Positions 24,501-33,501 of a stretch of DNA of 64,000 nt are shown here, piece by piece. The notes beneath the pieces are model-generated. The model saw only the letters and a list, made by a program, of their open reading frames with translations, searched no databases and was not told the origin of the DNA. Every line of letters starts with the position of its first letter. Position 1 is the first letter of the stretch. The translations under genes were made by a program, and so were the position numbers. Origin of the DNA: Pieris napi (lineage: Eukaryota > Arthropoda > Insecta > Lepidoptera > Pieridae); the NCBI RefSeq assembly GCF_905475465.1, contig NC_062251.1, positions 7,309,001-7,373,000 of the forward strand, in the 5' to 3' direction.

Positions 24501-24852
24501 AGTCAAAATCTGTTATCACGACATCGAAGGGACTACTCATATTTGGTCGTAATAACCGACAGTCGTAACAGCCGATGACGTTGTTATTAAGTACCACAAT
24601 ATAATTCAGCTGGGACCTTTGATTTTGGTTAATATAATCGGTATGTTGTTCTTAACGATGTCTTAAACGGTTTTGACTGTATATCAAAAATTTAAACATT
24701 AAATTAATCTCCTTTAACATACCTTTGTTCTGATACCATATCTTTACGAGTCTATCATTTATCCCGGAGGTCGCGAAAAGTACTCCGTCTGGTGAAAACG
24801 CAAGGTGATGAGCCGGTGTTGCCGTGTGGCATTGCCAAACACACAACCATCC
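15539..24852 (-). CDS. Rbcn-3A: DmX / Rabconnectin-3A, N-terminal WD40 part (incomplete)
   Basis: Thirteen minus-strand exons join without a phase conflict: 24852-24723, 23868-23748, 23547-23362, 22816-22689, 21668-21508, 21259-21184, 20085-20014, 19312-19129, 18383-18199, 17554-17450, 17216-17035, 16546-16432 and about 15776-15539 (roughly 627 residues). Diagnostic blocks include LAFSPDGVLFATSGINDRLV, HPRAVTHLSWRKTSKYMPKG, NVLVTSC...RVWAETLLPED, HFHLAASINAETDIPLVPS, FSIHPVDGSFLIW, LPLLLTTSHHN and FSNVAWLPTL. Rabconnectin-3A, with Rabconnectin-3B, promotes V-ATPase assembly on endosomal and synaptic membranes. The intron after 17450 has a GC donor, and exon 20085-20014 (72 bases) can be skipped in frame. 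The first ~180 residues are not seen to the right, and about 2,400 residues are missing on the left although the last donor is intact. Confidence 0.92.
16664..16916 (+). mobile_element. tRNA-derived SINE in a Rabconnectin-3A intron
   Basis: Same family as the copy at 11291, with A-box, B-box, body and poly-A tail. A perfect 7-base target duplication, ATAGTTT, flanks it (16657-16663 and 16917-16923). Orientation is opposite to the host gene. Confidence 0.93.
18571..18858 (+). mobile_element. Second SINE family, with an inverted copy of its own head
   Basis: The B-box GGTTTGATCCCC and the downstream body match, in opposite orientation, the copy at about 19445-19670. At the 5' end the first 23 bases (18598-18620) are preceded by their near-perfect reverse complement (18571-18593), separated by four bases, so the head forms a snap-back hairpin. 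It lies in the intron between the exons at 18383 and 19129. Confidence 0.7.
19445..19670 (-). mobile_element. SINE, minus-strand relative of the 18.6-kb copy
   Basis: The complement of this stretch carries a GTATATTTGATCCCCG B-box-like block and a body shared with the 18571-18858 copy, including a motif of the type GTGAAGGAAAACATCGTGA. Ends are approximate. Confidence 0.65.
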
Positions 24853-26258
24853 CTGTAATAAATAAGAAATTTAAATCATGAACAAAGAGAAAAGAATCCT
24901 TAACTATTCACATCTGGGGTATATCATATAATATAGTAAAAAATGCAATAAAACGCATTGTAATTAGACAATAGACATATTCAGTCTACTCATAGACATG
25001 TGACACGTGACACGATACACTTTTTTTATTTTTTTATGTCATATAGGGATGAATTAAAAATTGTTTTTACACGCTGCTTCCTGAAGCGTCGTTATGTGCA
25101 AGATAATAATAAATATTACTCCCACTACCAATCGCTTCTTAAAAATGAGCGTGATTGATTTAAAAAAAAATACAGACTTGCAATATGACTTGCAATAATT
25201 TAAAAAACTTAAATAATTTAAAAATTCTTCCTTTGTATTAAATATATATTATAATGAACAATGAATCTTAGAACTGAGAATCTATTATATATACATATAT
25301 TCTTTGTATATTTTTTGTATTTGTATAGGTGAAACTGTGCTTTGTGTATGTTTAAATGTGTATTCCGTTTTTGGCTTTTGTGTACAGTGTAATTGTTTGA
25401 ATATTGTTTAGTAAGTAGCTGTAGGAATACCGTTGAGCAAATAAATAAATAAGTATATTATCACAAAACATTAAACAAGTCTCGATAGAGCAATAAGTTT
25501 TGCAGCCTAGAACAAAGACTTACATCATAATATGTAACCTAGATTTATTTTTCTAGTCAACTGTAATTGTATGAAACGATTAAAAGATCATTAACGAACA
25601 GGTCTGTCACGTGATAACATGAGATTATAATGTTTATCGATTTCAAATTAGCCTTATACTGTTACTTTAAAAAACTTACATATTTGTCAATAAAACAACT
25701 GAATACGTCGTACAAACAGGAAAATTATTTCCCGTTATCTATTTCCTGCAGTTGAAATATTTGTTATAATTGCTGTGCTTAAAGAATGTAAGACAGTCCA
25801 ATGCGTTTTCCCTCATCAACTATATCTTACCCGGGAGTAATATTTTGTTTGACATGATCTATTACTTCCTCTAATTGTCTCTAATCTATTTTAATGTCAT
25901 TGATATCCTTATTCGTTCTATGGCCATTCCGATTAACACTCGGCTGGATGAGCACGCAATTAATTAACACAATTTTATACTAAACGTTTAAATCTGTAAA
26001 GTATATATTTTAAATGCATGGAGTAGATTTGTAGTGATTTTGACAACCTGGCCAATCATCACAGTCAACAAAACGACCCTTTTACAAAATATCAGGTTGG
26101 AATTTCAACATTAATTCAGTACATGTTTTATTGGGTCAATATGTAATTACTAATTAAACTTTCTCGCTTTAGCTAATAGGTTTAGTTCCAACTGTAATAA
26201 AATGGTAATGTTGTGTAGATACAATTAACGGACATGTTTTACGTCACATCACGACCAG
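24853..26258. other. Upstream of the first visible Rabconnectin exon; no gene
   Basis: AT-rich DNA. The piece at about 25315-25452, ending in ATAAATAAATAA, resembles a LINE 3' tail. N-terminal Rabconnectin-3A exons should lie on this side but were not recognised here or further right. Confidence 0.45.
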
Positions 26259-27053
26259 TGTGAAGCTCTGTGGGAAAAAGTCGCAAAAAATGTCATGCCT
26301 GAACCCAGCGAAGATATATGGAAGAAAATAGCTACAGATTTTGAAAAATATGCAAATTTCCCCAATTGCATTGGCGCCATAGATGGCAAGCATATAAGGA
26401 TTACAAAACCCAATGATTCTGGATCTTTGTATTATAATTACAAAACTTTTTTTTCCATAGTGCTGTTGGCACTTTGTGATAGTAACTATTGTTTTTCTTT
26501 CATAGATATTGGATCATATGGAAAAAGTAGTGATTCTGCAATTTTTAAAAATTCGGTATTTTATAAAAGATTAATAGAAAAGTCATTACACATACCAAAA
26601 CCTAAACCAATATCTAACACAGATCCTACGCCATTGCCATACGTCATAGTTGGCGATGAAGCGTTTGGTTTATCCGAAACTGTAATGCGACCCTATGCAG
26701 GTAGAGGGCTATCATACGAAAAAAATATATTTAATTACAGGTTATCAAGAGCTCGACGTTATATTGAATGCACTTTTGGAATTCTGGCAAACAAGTGGCG
26801 CATTTTTCATAGGCCTATAAACGTTAATATAGACTTTGCCGAAGACATAATAAAGGCCTGTTGTGTGCTACACAATTTTGTTAGAACTAGAGATGGTATA
26901 CAGTTTGAAGATACTTTATATACTGGGCCAATGAGTAATCTTAATACATTACATGCAGGAAGGGGTACACCGTCATCATTAAATATTAGAGACAAATATG
27001 CTAATTACTTTGTAAATGAGGGTCGTGTAGAATGGCAAGACACAAAAATATAA
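26259..27053 (+). pseudogene. PIF/Harbinger transposase, 5'-truncated (copy 1)
   Basis: The frame is open from 26259 to the stop at 27053. Harbinger nuclease (DDE_Tnp_4) landmarks are present: NCIGAIDGKHIRI with the first Asp, SLYYNYKTFFSIVLLAL, IGSYGKSSDSAIFKNS, VGDEAF with the second Asp, RARRYIECTFG with the catalytic Glu, and CCVLHNFVR. Nothing upstream matches the first half of the protein, so the copy is cut at about 26258. An AG immediately upstream could be a false acceptor. About 55% of residues look shared with copy 2 at 36.8 kb, so the two belong to related but distinct families. Confidence 0.88.
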
Positions 27054-27297
27054 AAACTTGAGAGGTGTCAAGGGACACCCGGATAGAACGAAGTTGACCT
27101 CACTGGAGGCGAGTACTAGAGGCGAGTAGCGAGGCGTGGTGTTTGCGTGCGTGAGAATCGTGAGATTTTTCCCGCGCCCGATACTTACCTCCAATCACAA
27201 TAACAACATTTTTATATAGTTTAGTTATTTGGGGTGGACTGTCAATTACAAAATATGTAAACTACCCTGATAAATGTAAAATTAAATACATACTGAC

Positions 27298-27469
27298 CAA
27301 AAAGAACCTTTTTTTCCAAAGAATCCTCATTTTCTCCAAAAATATACACCAGCTCCTGCCAAGCTCCGTTTCTAATAATTTTATTGGAATATTCTGCACA
27401 TTGGATGTCCCACAAAGCAGGTCTCTTTTCCACCTCATCGATGAATAGCTCGGTGTCGAAGCGATCCAT
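27298..27469 (-). pseudogene. MADF-domain first exon (Harbinger accessory ORF, copy 1)
   Basis: The exon starts at ATG 27469-27467 and reads MDRFDTELFIDEVEKRPALW, then YSNKIIRNGAWQEL, the first half of a MADF (Myb/SANT-related) DNA-binding domain. It ends in phase 1 at a GTCAGT donor. No second exon lies between it and the transposase stop 245 bases away, and none can lie to the left because the plus-strand transposase occupies that space. The missing exon is exactly what copy 2 keeps at 36698-36052, and the join would be in frame. This exon has lost its partner. Confidence 0.75.
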
Positions 27470-27709
27470 TGTCACCGTCCGATACGCGCGGCTTCCGCAG
27501 AGCAACTGAACGCGCTCTAGGTACGTCAAGTAAATAGATCCGAGCGGCAACCGCGCGAATTCATTTTCTAGCGGTTGAGTGGCGGTAGCCGCGCGGTTTG
27601 TCAATCCGCGCGGACAGGTATGAACGAATTTATAGGCGCTAATGTAAATAAGATCCGCGCGGTCTAACCGCGCGATTTGCATCCGCACGGATTCCGCCAT
27701 GTCTGAACT
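27470..27709. mobile_element. Right terminal region of Harbinger copy 1
   Basis: GC-rich DNA with several CCGCGCGG-type short repeats between the MADF start and the end of the element. Read inward on the minus strand, the end begins GAGCTAGTTCAGACATGGCG, similar in plan to the left end of copy 2 (GGGTCCGTTCACACAGACCG). It is followed by TAA and then by Helitron sequence, which fits a 3-base Harbinger target site. Confidence 0.6.
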
Positions 27710-27710
27710 A

Positions 27711-28265
27711 GCTCTAAAGTCGAATGGCTTGTCGTTTTGACAAAAAGAATCCGTGTAATCAAAATGTCTTTGCCTTTATACTTCCCTTTCAAAGTTGTGG
27801 CTTCGATGACGTTGCTCATTAATTTCTTCACCGTAAGGCGGGTGCCATTACAACGTGGCTGGTTTATACTCTGCAACATAACGATTACCGATCCGATCTT
27901 TAGTTGCAGATTATAAGGTGGTAATCCGGGCAATTCCAGCTAATTGAGGACTCCGTTTTGGATAGTTGACAAAATCATTTTGGTTAGTAACGGAATAAAT
28001 CTTATTTTGAATCTGGAAATTCATTTCGTTGACATCAAGTGCGAAAACCTCGATGAGTTGTGTCTTTGTTTCAGTAAAGTGACAAAAATTGATAGGATAT
28101 ACCAATATCGAGCAATTGTTTGGAAAAAGCTTCTCTAGATAGCTCGTTCTGCAATTCGTCTCGCAAGTTTATATTTAATTTTAGCGTTTCCATAAAATGA
28201 ATGACTAAACATGCGTTCAGTTCGTCGGCTGGCATTGATTGTGGTATATTTGTAGTGTTTGGCAA
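27711..28265 (-). pseudogene. Helitron helicase fragment, interrupted by Harbinger
   Basis: Reading leftwards, recognisable Pif1-type Helitron helicase blocks appear in order but in several frames: NLRDELQNELSREAFSKQLL, VNEMNFQIQNKIYSVTN, LPPYNLQLKIGSVIVMLQSI, NQPRCNGTRLTVKKLM and ATTLKGKYKGKD. The coding similarity stops at about 27711 in the codons that elsewhere read LPFDFK, exactly where the Harbinger end begins. Helitrons move by rolling-circle replication; this piece has no Rep domain and is frameshifted. Confidence 0.8.
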
Positions 28266-28459
28266 AAATCAACTGATAATCAAAAAATCATTGCAACACC
28301 AAACCGGTTTTGGTTGTTTCGGAAATCTTGCAACGTGCGCTCTAATGCTTCCTAATTATTTTATATGTATTTTATCAATATAATAACTCTGAACATCCTC
28401 TTTGACGATATTTTCAGCACGCATTCTGTCAATTTTATGTCAAACGCCATAAGGTTACA

Positions 28460-28840
28460 TCAAATAGTTTCAATTGTAAAAGCGCTATGCACTGAAAATA
28501 AAAATAGGTTCTGCCAGTCTTGAGTACAATTGCTTATGTAACATTTCTGGATTAATTTTGACAAATACGTAGCAACGGTTATTCGAGCTTCTCGAGGGAT
28601 TCTTTTAACTATGGGTATACTATTTTTCATACGGCTAATATATGTGTGGAAAGGAATTGGATCGTTGGCTACATAAGTAGGCGCACTTGGAATAATAGGA
28701 TGGATGTCTAAAGGTGAACTGTTTTGGCTAATACATTTCCTTTTTTTTCTGGTGTGTATGTTGAGGCCTTTCAAAAGATTTGAATGACTTGTTGCACTGT
28801 GTACATGTATGGGTCGCGTTCGACGTGCCATCACAAGATT
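28460..28840 (-). pseudogene. Non-LTR retrotransposon ORF fragment (C2H2 finger plus pre-RT region)
   Basis: One frame reads a C2H2-like finger, CTQCNKSF...RPQHTH. After a shift, the next frame gives NSIPIVKRIPREAR, then DWQNLFLFSVHSAF. The pattern of a finger followed by 'KRIP..AR' and a W..L..F block resembles the region in front of the reverse transcriptase in some insect and invertebrate LINEs. It is a decayed piece and the clade is not assigned. Up to the next feature (29159) I see no other coding sequence. Confidence 0.45.
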
Positions 28841-29158
28841 GGGTCACGGACTGCATTAACAAATTGAATAACTTAAAACAAATCTAAAAACAATAAACAA
28901 ACTTCAAATAAACACTGAAAAAATATAAAAGTTACAAGTCAAATTATGACGGCAGCTTGTTTTGGTCACAAGACGCATGCGTTGTTACGTAAAAGCCAAA
29001 CAGAAGGGTCTTGCAAATGACTAGTGGAATTATTCTCTTATTTTAGCGAACATTGTCATATCTACATCAGTCTCCATTTTTCTTTTCATTCGTTCTCTCC
29101 GTTTGTTATCACGAGCCCTTTCGCGACGGAGGTGTTCGGCATGAATTGCAGGATTTTC

Positions 29159-29610
29159 TTATTTTTGTGTAGAACCATTCACAACATTTATTTTTTTAAA
29201 GATTCCGTAAACATCAATTTTGAATGAGTCGCTCGAAGATTTCGGTCGGTCTGGTGGCCAATCCACCGGTCCGAGACGAGAGATAAATTCTGCTTCTCTG
29301 AAGCCGCCTGCATTCAACCGTTTTACGCGTTTTTGCGCACATAGCGCAAGTGGGGACGGTGGCTGGGCAGCGGTTTTTGGTGTCTTTGTAGTGTGTTCTT
29401 ACACTGTAGGAAAGGAGAGAAATTCTCACAGTGGACTCTCTGATATGATATAGACACTTACATGTGTAGTATGAAGAAAAAAAAGTTTTGAAGTGGTTTT
29501 TTACGTACAGCTAATTTATGAATGTGCCGCAGGGGATCTGTTAACGTTGCAAGCAATAAATTTTCTGGGTGTGCGAAGTATCTCTTTCTTACTCTCGTCA
29601 TTTCTTCTTT
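29159..29610 (-). CDS. C-terminal two exons of an unrecognised gene
   Basis: Exon 29610-29505 (after a TTTGCAG acceptor) is open in phase 0 and encodes 35 residues including RVRKRYFAHPENLLLATLTD. It ends in phase 1 at CGTAAAA. Exon 29397-29159 starts with the two bases needed to complete that codon and stays open for 79 codons to a TAA. It reads KRVKRLNAGGFREAEFISRL, then GPVDWPPDRPKSSSDSFKID and VYGIFKKIN. The region is richer in G/C than its surroundings, which supports coding. The second acceptor is the weaker AG of a CAG-TG-TAAG pair after a strong pyrimidine tract. I do not recognise the family. No transposon motif is visible. Upstream exons were not found to the right. Confidence 0.5.
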
Positions 29611-29944
29611 CTGCAAAATGTTATTGTTAGAAAATATGCATGTTAAAAGTAAATCAAGTATGGACTCCCTTGTGTCCTTTATATAATCCTAGTCATTTAT
29701 AATGCCGTAAGGATTAGAAGGTCCGATAGTTTGCTTGAGTAGCACGGTGCTGGTGGTCCCAGAAATGCATTTCTTATTTTTGCATTGTATGCCTCCTCAC
29801 AAATGGTTTTTTCACGGTCTTTATTTAATTTTTTTTAATAACTCTTTCCGGCGCGTGGAAGTGGTAGGGGGTGATAACCCTACCCCTCTCCCCCACTTGC
29901 AATCCTCATTAATGACGACGTATTTCTAAATTTTTACCTTAACA

Positions 29945-30145
29945 ATGTTGTGGATAGAATTCCTTTTTAAAAAAAGACCAAAAGAAAAAGGTTGAACTGT
30001 AACATTATCATTAGGACTTTGCTGAGTTGTTTGTATATGAACAACATATGGTGCTGCATCACTTGCCTGATATGTCAATCGAGCTACAGATTCTGTTTTT
30101 ATAATGATTGGACGAGTTAAGTTCCGAGTCAGTGAGCAGGGAAGC
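29945..30145 (-). pseudogene. LINE ORF1 fragment (gag-like, N-terminal part)
   Basis: The minus strand is open for RLTYQASDAAPYVVHIQTT, followed by VTVQPF and FGLFLK. This is the same kind of block as the one at about 38040-38210 (FIVQVSREV then FGQFMHKDKI), known from the ORF1 of jockey-like insect LINEs. It is short and has no continuation. Between 29611 and 29944 there is only a C-rich patch (about 29870-29905) of unknown meaning. Confidence 0.5.
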
Positions 30146-30211
30146 AGAGCTCCAACAAGCCGGAACCCGCTTTAGAAAAAACTTGATTTTTCTAAATTTA
30201 CTTTTATCTAC

Positions 30212-30710
30212 AAACGATGCTAGTAAATGTAGTAAACTTTATTTTTTTGTAGTATCATTAATTGCGCCGAAAAAATAATTAATACCGCGCAAAGCAGGAA
30301 ATATTACAAATAATTCAATAAAAAACTTTGAAACGGGTGCTAAATTGTTTGTAGTTTATTGTAGTGACAAAAAAAAATTTTTTTTACCCCACTTTATTAA
30401 AAACTACGGAATAAATGCTAAAATAACGGAACTATGCAAAAAAAAGACACCGACTCAAAAACTATAAACGATGCTCATAAATGTAGTATACTTTATTTTT
30501 TTGTAGTATCATTAATTGCGCCGAAAAAATAATTAATACCGCGCAAAGCAGGAAATATTACAAATAATTCGATAAAAAACTTCGAAACAGGTGCTAAATT
30601 GATTGTAGTTTATTGTAGTGACCAAAAAAAATTTTTTTTACTCCACTTTATTTAAGGACTACGGGATAAATTCTAAAATAACAGAGTTATGAAAAAAAAA
30701 AAAAAAACTA
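30212..30710. repeat. Direct tandem duplication, ~250 bp twice
   Basis: The block starting AAACGATGCT at 30212 recurs at 30465 with only scattered differences, sharing ATTAATTGCGCCGAAAAAAT and a later AAAAATTTTTTTTA tract. No coding content was seen, and the following 30711-31235 is plain AT-rich DNA. Confidence 0.85.
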
Positions 30711-31235
30711 ACAAAAATATACGAAATCAAGTGAAATTATTATATTGGTCGCTATGCTAAAACTTTTTTAGTCAAATAAATAAATTCTATTCACGCAATT
30801 TAATTGTACTACTTCCGCAAAAAAAATCCCGCATTAACGATATATGCATTAAGGCAATTACTCACATTGCCAGTACTTAGTATTACAATTATTTAAAAAA
30901 ATTTGTCCTGTTAGTGTAATAGATTACCCGAAACAAATGTCTTGCTTGCTCAGCTAAAGTTATCAGTTGTCAATTACTATAAATCTATTCTGAAAATCGT
31001 TCCATTTTATTTTATAGTAAGTATTTCAGTTTTATGATTAATTAGAATAATACATAAGTGAAATATAACGACTTGATAAGAAAAGACAATTTATTATTAG
31101 TGATAATTATAAAAAATTAACAAACAATAGTTCTGTGTTATATAACTCTTACAGTTAAATATAATATTATGAATTATTTTATTACATAAAATAAAATATG
31201 TATTTTTCTTTTTTTTAATTAATCTTTTTTAGGTA

Positions 31236-32915
31236 CTACTTTTTTTTGGAGTTGCTGGAGATTCCATCATGAAGTTCCCATTTGTTGTTTGCTCTACGTA
31301 AGTACGGTCGGTAATGACCAGTGGCTTCGAAAAAAATATGTTCTTTGGCGCCAATCAAAATATATGTATTATTTAATACCTCCAATTCAACGGGTATTTG
31401 TAATAACGAAAAGTCAGTATTTGAAACCTTTTTAACGGTATTATTATTGCACAAACTCGTGAATAGAACTTCAATATCAATCCATAGATGATTCCCAGGT
31501 TGAAAGTTAAGATCATTTGTAGTGTTACAAGTATGGCATCGCCGTACATGTGATTCTAGGTATTTGAGTACGGATTGCTGTAGTTCTTGTATTCCATTAT
31601 TAATTAATGGTTCAAGATGTGTATCTATCACAGGTAGAATCAATGAGCTTAATTTTTTGCATTTCAAACAGGTTGAATTGACAGTTAACGAAGGCACTCC
31701 TGTAAACATTTGGGTAATTGTGTTGCTTAAGTTTAAATTGCAGTCTACTATACCAACTTTGATTTGCTTAAATCGAAGAATGATATTTGCTCTTTTTCGA
31801 TAGACACTTGCATTTATACCTTTGCTCGAAATTAATTTTATAATTTCAAATACGTCTGAGTTGTTTTCATCTATGTAGTTATGATAGGTAAATCGATCGA
31901 CGTAAGCGATAAGTACACAGTGTAGAGCTGAATCAATAGGACACTTATTACTCAGTTTCACTACTCCTTCTTTCATTTGTAACGGCTTCAAACAATTACC
32001 ATTAATTAATAATCCTATTTTATTTTTGGATTTTGGTCTCTTGTGTTTATTTTCAATATCCGGGTCTTTCTTGGCATAATGACTAGTTTTTTTTATTCTT
32101 TAAAAGACCACCCCATTCATCTTGTAAATTTAAATAACTGTATTTATTATCGTCTTGAGTTATAGAAGTTGAATTATATTCACTCTTATTATTATCAGAA
32201 ATTGGAGTCAACAAGTTAATTAATTTATCACGAGTACTGCTGCTATTGTTAAGAGTGGATGAAAAATTCTTCAACATCGGTGGCGATTTTTTGTTTATGT
32301 CCAGCATATTTTCTTTATTCTGTTTCGATTCATCTAAATTAGTTTCATTATCATCATTTTCATAATGTGTTGTACACAAATCAGCAACACTCATTTCTAA
32401 ATCACTGTTACCAATGTTGAAATCTTCGATTTTTTCTATTTTTATTATGCTGCTTAAATCATTGAGAAGACTGTTTGTTATTTTTGGAAGTGATAAGTCA
32501 ATTGGATTTATTGCGGAGATAAGTGTAGAACATTACTTCAATAATGTGTTTATCAGTAGGTTACTTATTCGTTCCGTGAAGTTTTGTGTGAAACACTCGC
32601 TTGGGGTTTCATTCAAATGCTGAATCCATTCGATCACATCCACATTTATATTACCTAAATTGTCTTCCTGTTGCGCTGCAATAAGATCCCAAAGCTGGAT
32701 CACCGCGTACACTTCTATATCACCAAAGTTGCTAGCTTGGTATAATTGCGTGAGTATTAAGTTTACATCTCCATGTAGTTTTATTAGTGGTACATCATGT
32801 GTCCACAAGTTCAATAGTCTGTTGGTCGATATATACTGAATCCACTCTTGCTTGCTCTCATTTAGCATTATGTCGTATAAGTTCACTAGGTTATTGTTCA
32901 TCTCAATCACACACA
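31236..32915 (-). pseudogene. USP-like (ubiquitin-specific-protease-fold) protein with zinc-ribbon pattern
   Basis: Starting from an acceptor at 32915, the minus strand reads about 560 residues with two lesions: an in-frame TAA at 32535-32533 (or a 66-base intron beginning GTAATG) and a one-base shift in an A8 run at about 32088. The N-terminal part is helical and acidic and is not recognised. The last 250 residues contain KLSNKCPIDSALHCVL, resembling the Cys box of USP-type cysteine proteases, a CLKC...CHTC pair spaced as in a USP finger, and ATGHYRPYLRRANNKWELHD, resembling the His box. Thus the likely Cys and His are both kept. Ubiquitin or ubiquitin-like cleavage is inference. It sits among transposons and may have been carried by one. 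Confidence 0.55.
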
Positions 32916-32989
32916 CTGCAATTAAAAAATACATGGTGATTTATTTATTGCATTTTCAATGTGTGTGTGTGTGTGTGTCTGTGAATGTA

Positions 32990-33195
32990 TTAAAACATAT
33001 CTTCACTTAGGTCATGGAAGCGGTTAGGTAGTGTAAGAGTGAACACATTTTCCAGGTGCACTATGGTTTGCATCCTGGATGCATGAAACTTTAAGGGGAG
33101 CCTTTTCACCTCAACTCTTTTGTATGGCTTGTTCAGCTCTAGGTCACCCAATTTGACCCATGTTTTTTTGCCGAGTGTTGAGCTTGGCCAAGGCG
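32990..33195 (-). pseudogene. Small OB-fold-like ORF upstream of the USP-like gene
   Basis: Minus-strand frame ending at TAA 32992-32990: WVKLGDLELNKPYKRVEVKR, later TIVHLENVFTLTLPNRF and DLSED. The rhythm 'L..LE.NK.Y.V...KR...' with 'LPNRF' resembles a small, widely copied insect ORF that I would guess to be an OB-fold nucleic-acid binder. No start codon is obvious. It is about 75 bases from the acceptor of the USP-like gene and on the same strand, so the two may have belonged to one transcription unit. A GT dinucleotide tract lies between them. Confidence 0.35.
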
Positions 33196-33239
33196 GTAGT
33201 GGCGGATGAAGACATGATTTTTGAAAGTTGCACTTACGG

Positions 33240-33480
33240 TTTTCTGAGGTAAAATGCTTGCAGTTTGGTGTTAGTAACTTCGTTAGGTAAGTATTTTCTA
33301 TTACTTCTCAATGTCCCTACTAAATGTGTCTTTCTTTTACGCATTCGCAGTGCAAGTGGAACACAGTTTATCTATACTGTCGTCAAGCCTGTTTAATTTT
33401 TGTTCCTCTTTTATTACGTGTTCAACACAGTTCTTCCATTTTCGTCTCTTTGTGAGAGCGGCGCCGACTGTGCCTGCGGT
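33240..33480 (-). pseudogene. piggyBac transposase fragment and a short DDE-like tail
   Basis: At 33360-33250 the minus strand reads VPLALRMRKRKTHLVGTLRS and NRK, the piggyBac block after the YTDN motif. The same ~85 bases recur at 37575-37655. Directly beside it (33480-33370) another frame gives RRKWKNCVEHVIKEEQKLNR, which looks like the C-terminal helix region of IS630/Tc1-type transposases. Both are scraps ending at the IS630-like element. Confidence 0.5.
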
Positions 33481-33501
33481 TGCGGCATCGTATGTTGTGT
33501 A

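Noticed and set aside
33040..33195. OB-like ORF as evidence of a large virus-derived element
   Set aside because: Only one short decayed ORF is present, with no polymerase, integrase, capsid or terminal repeats nearby, so no such element can be supported.
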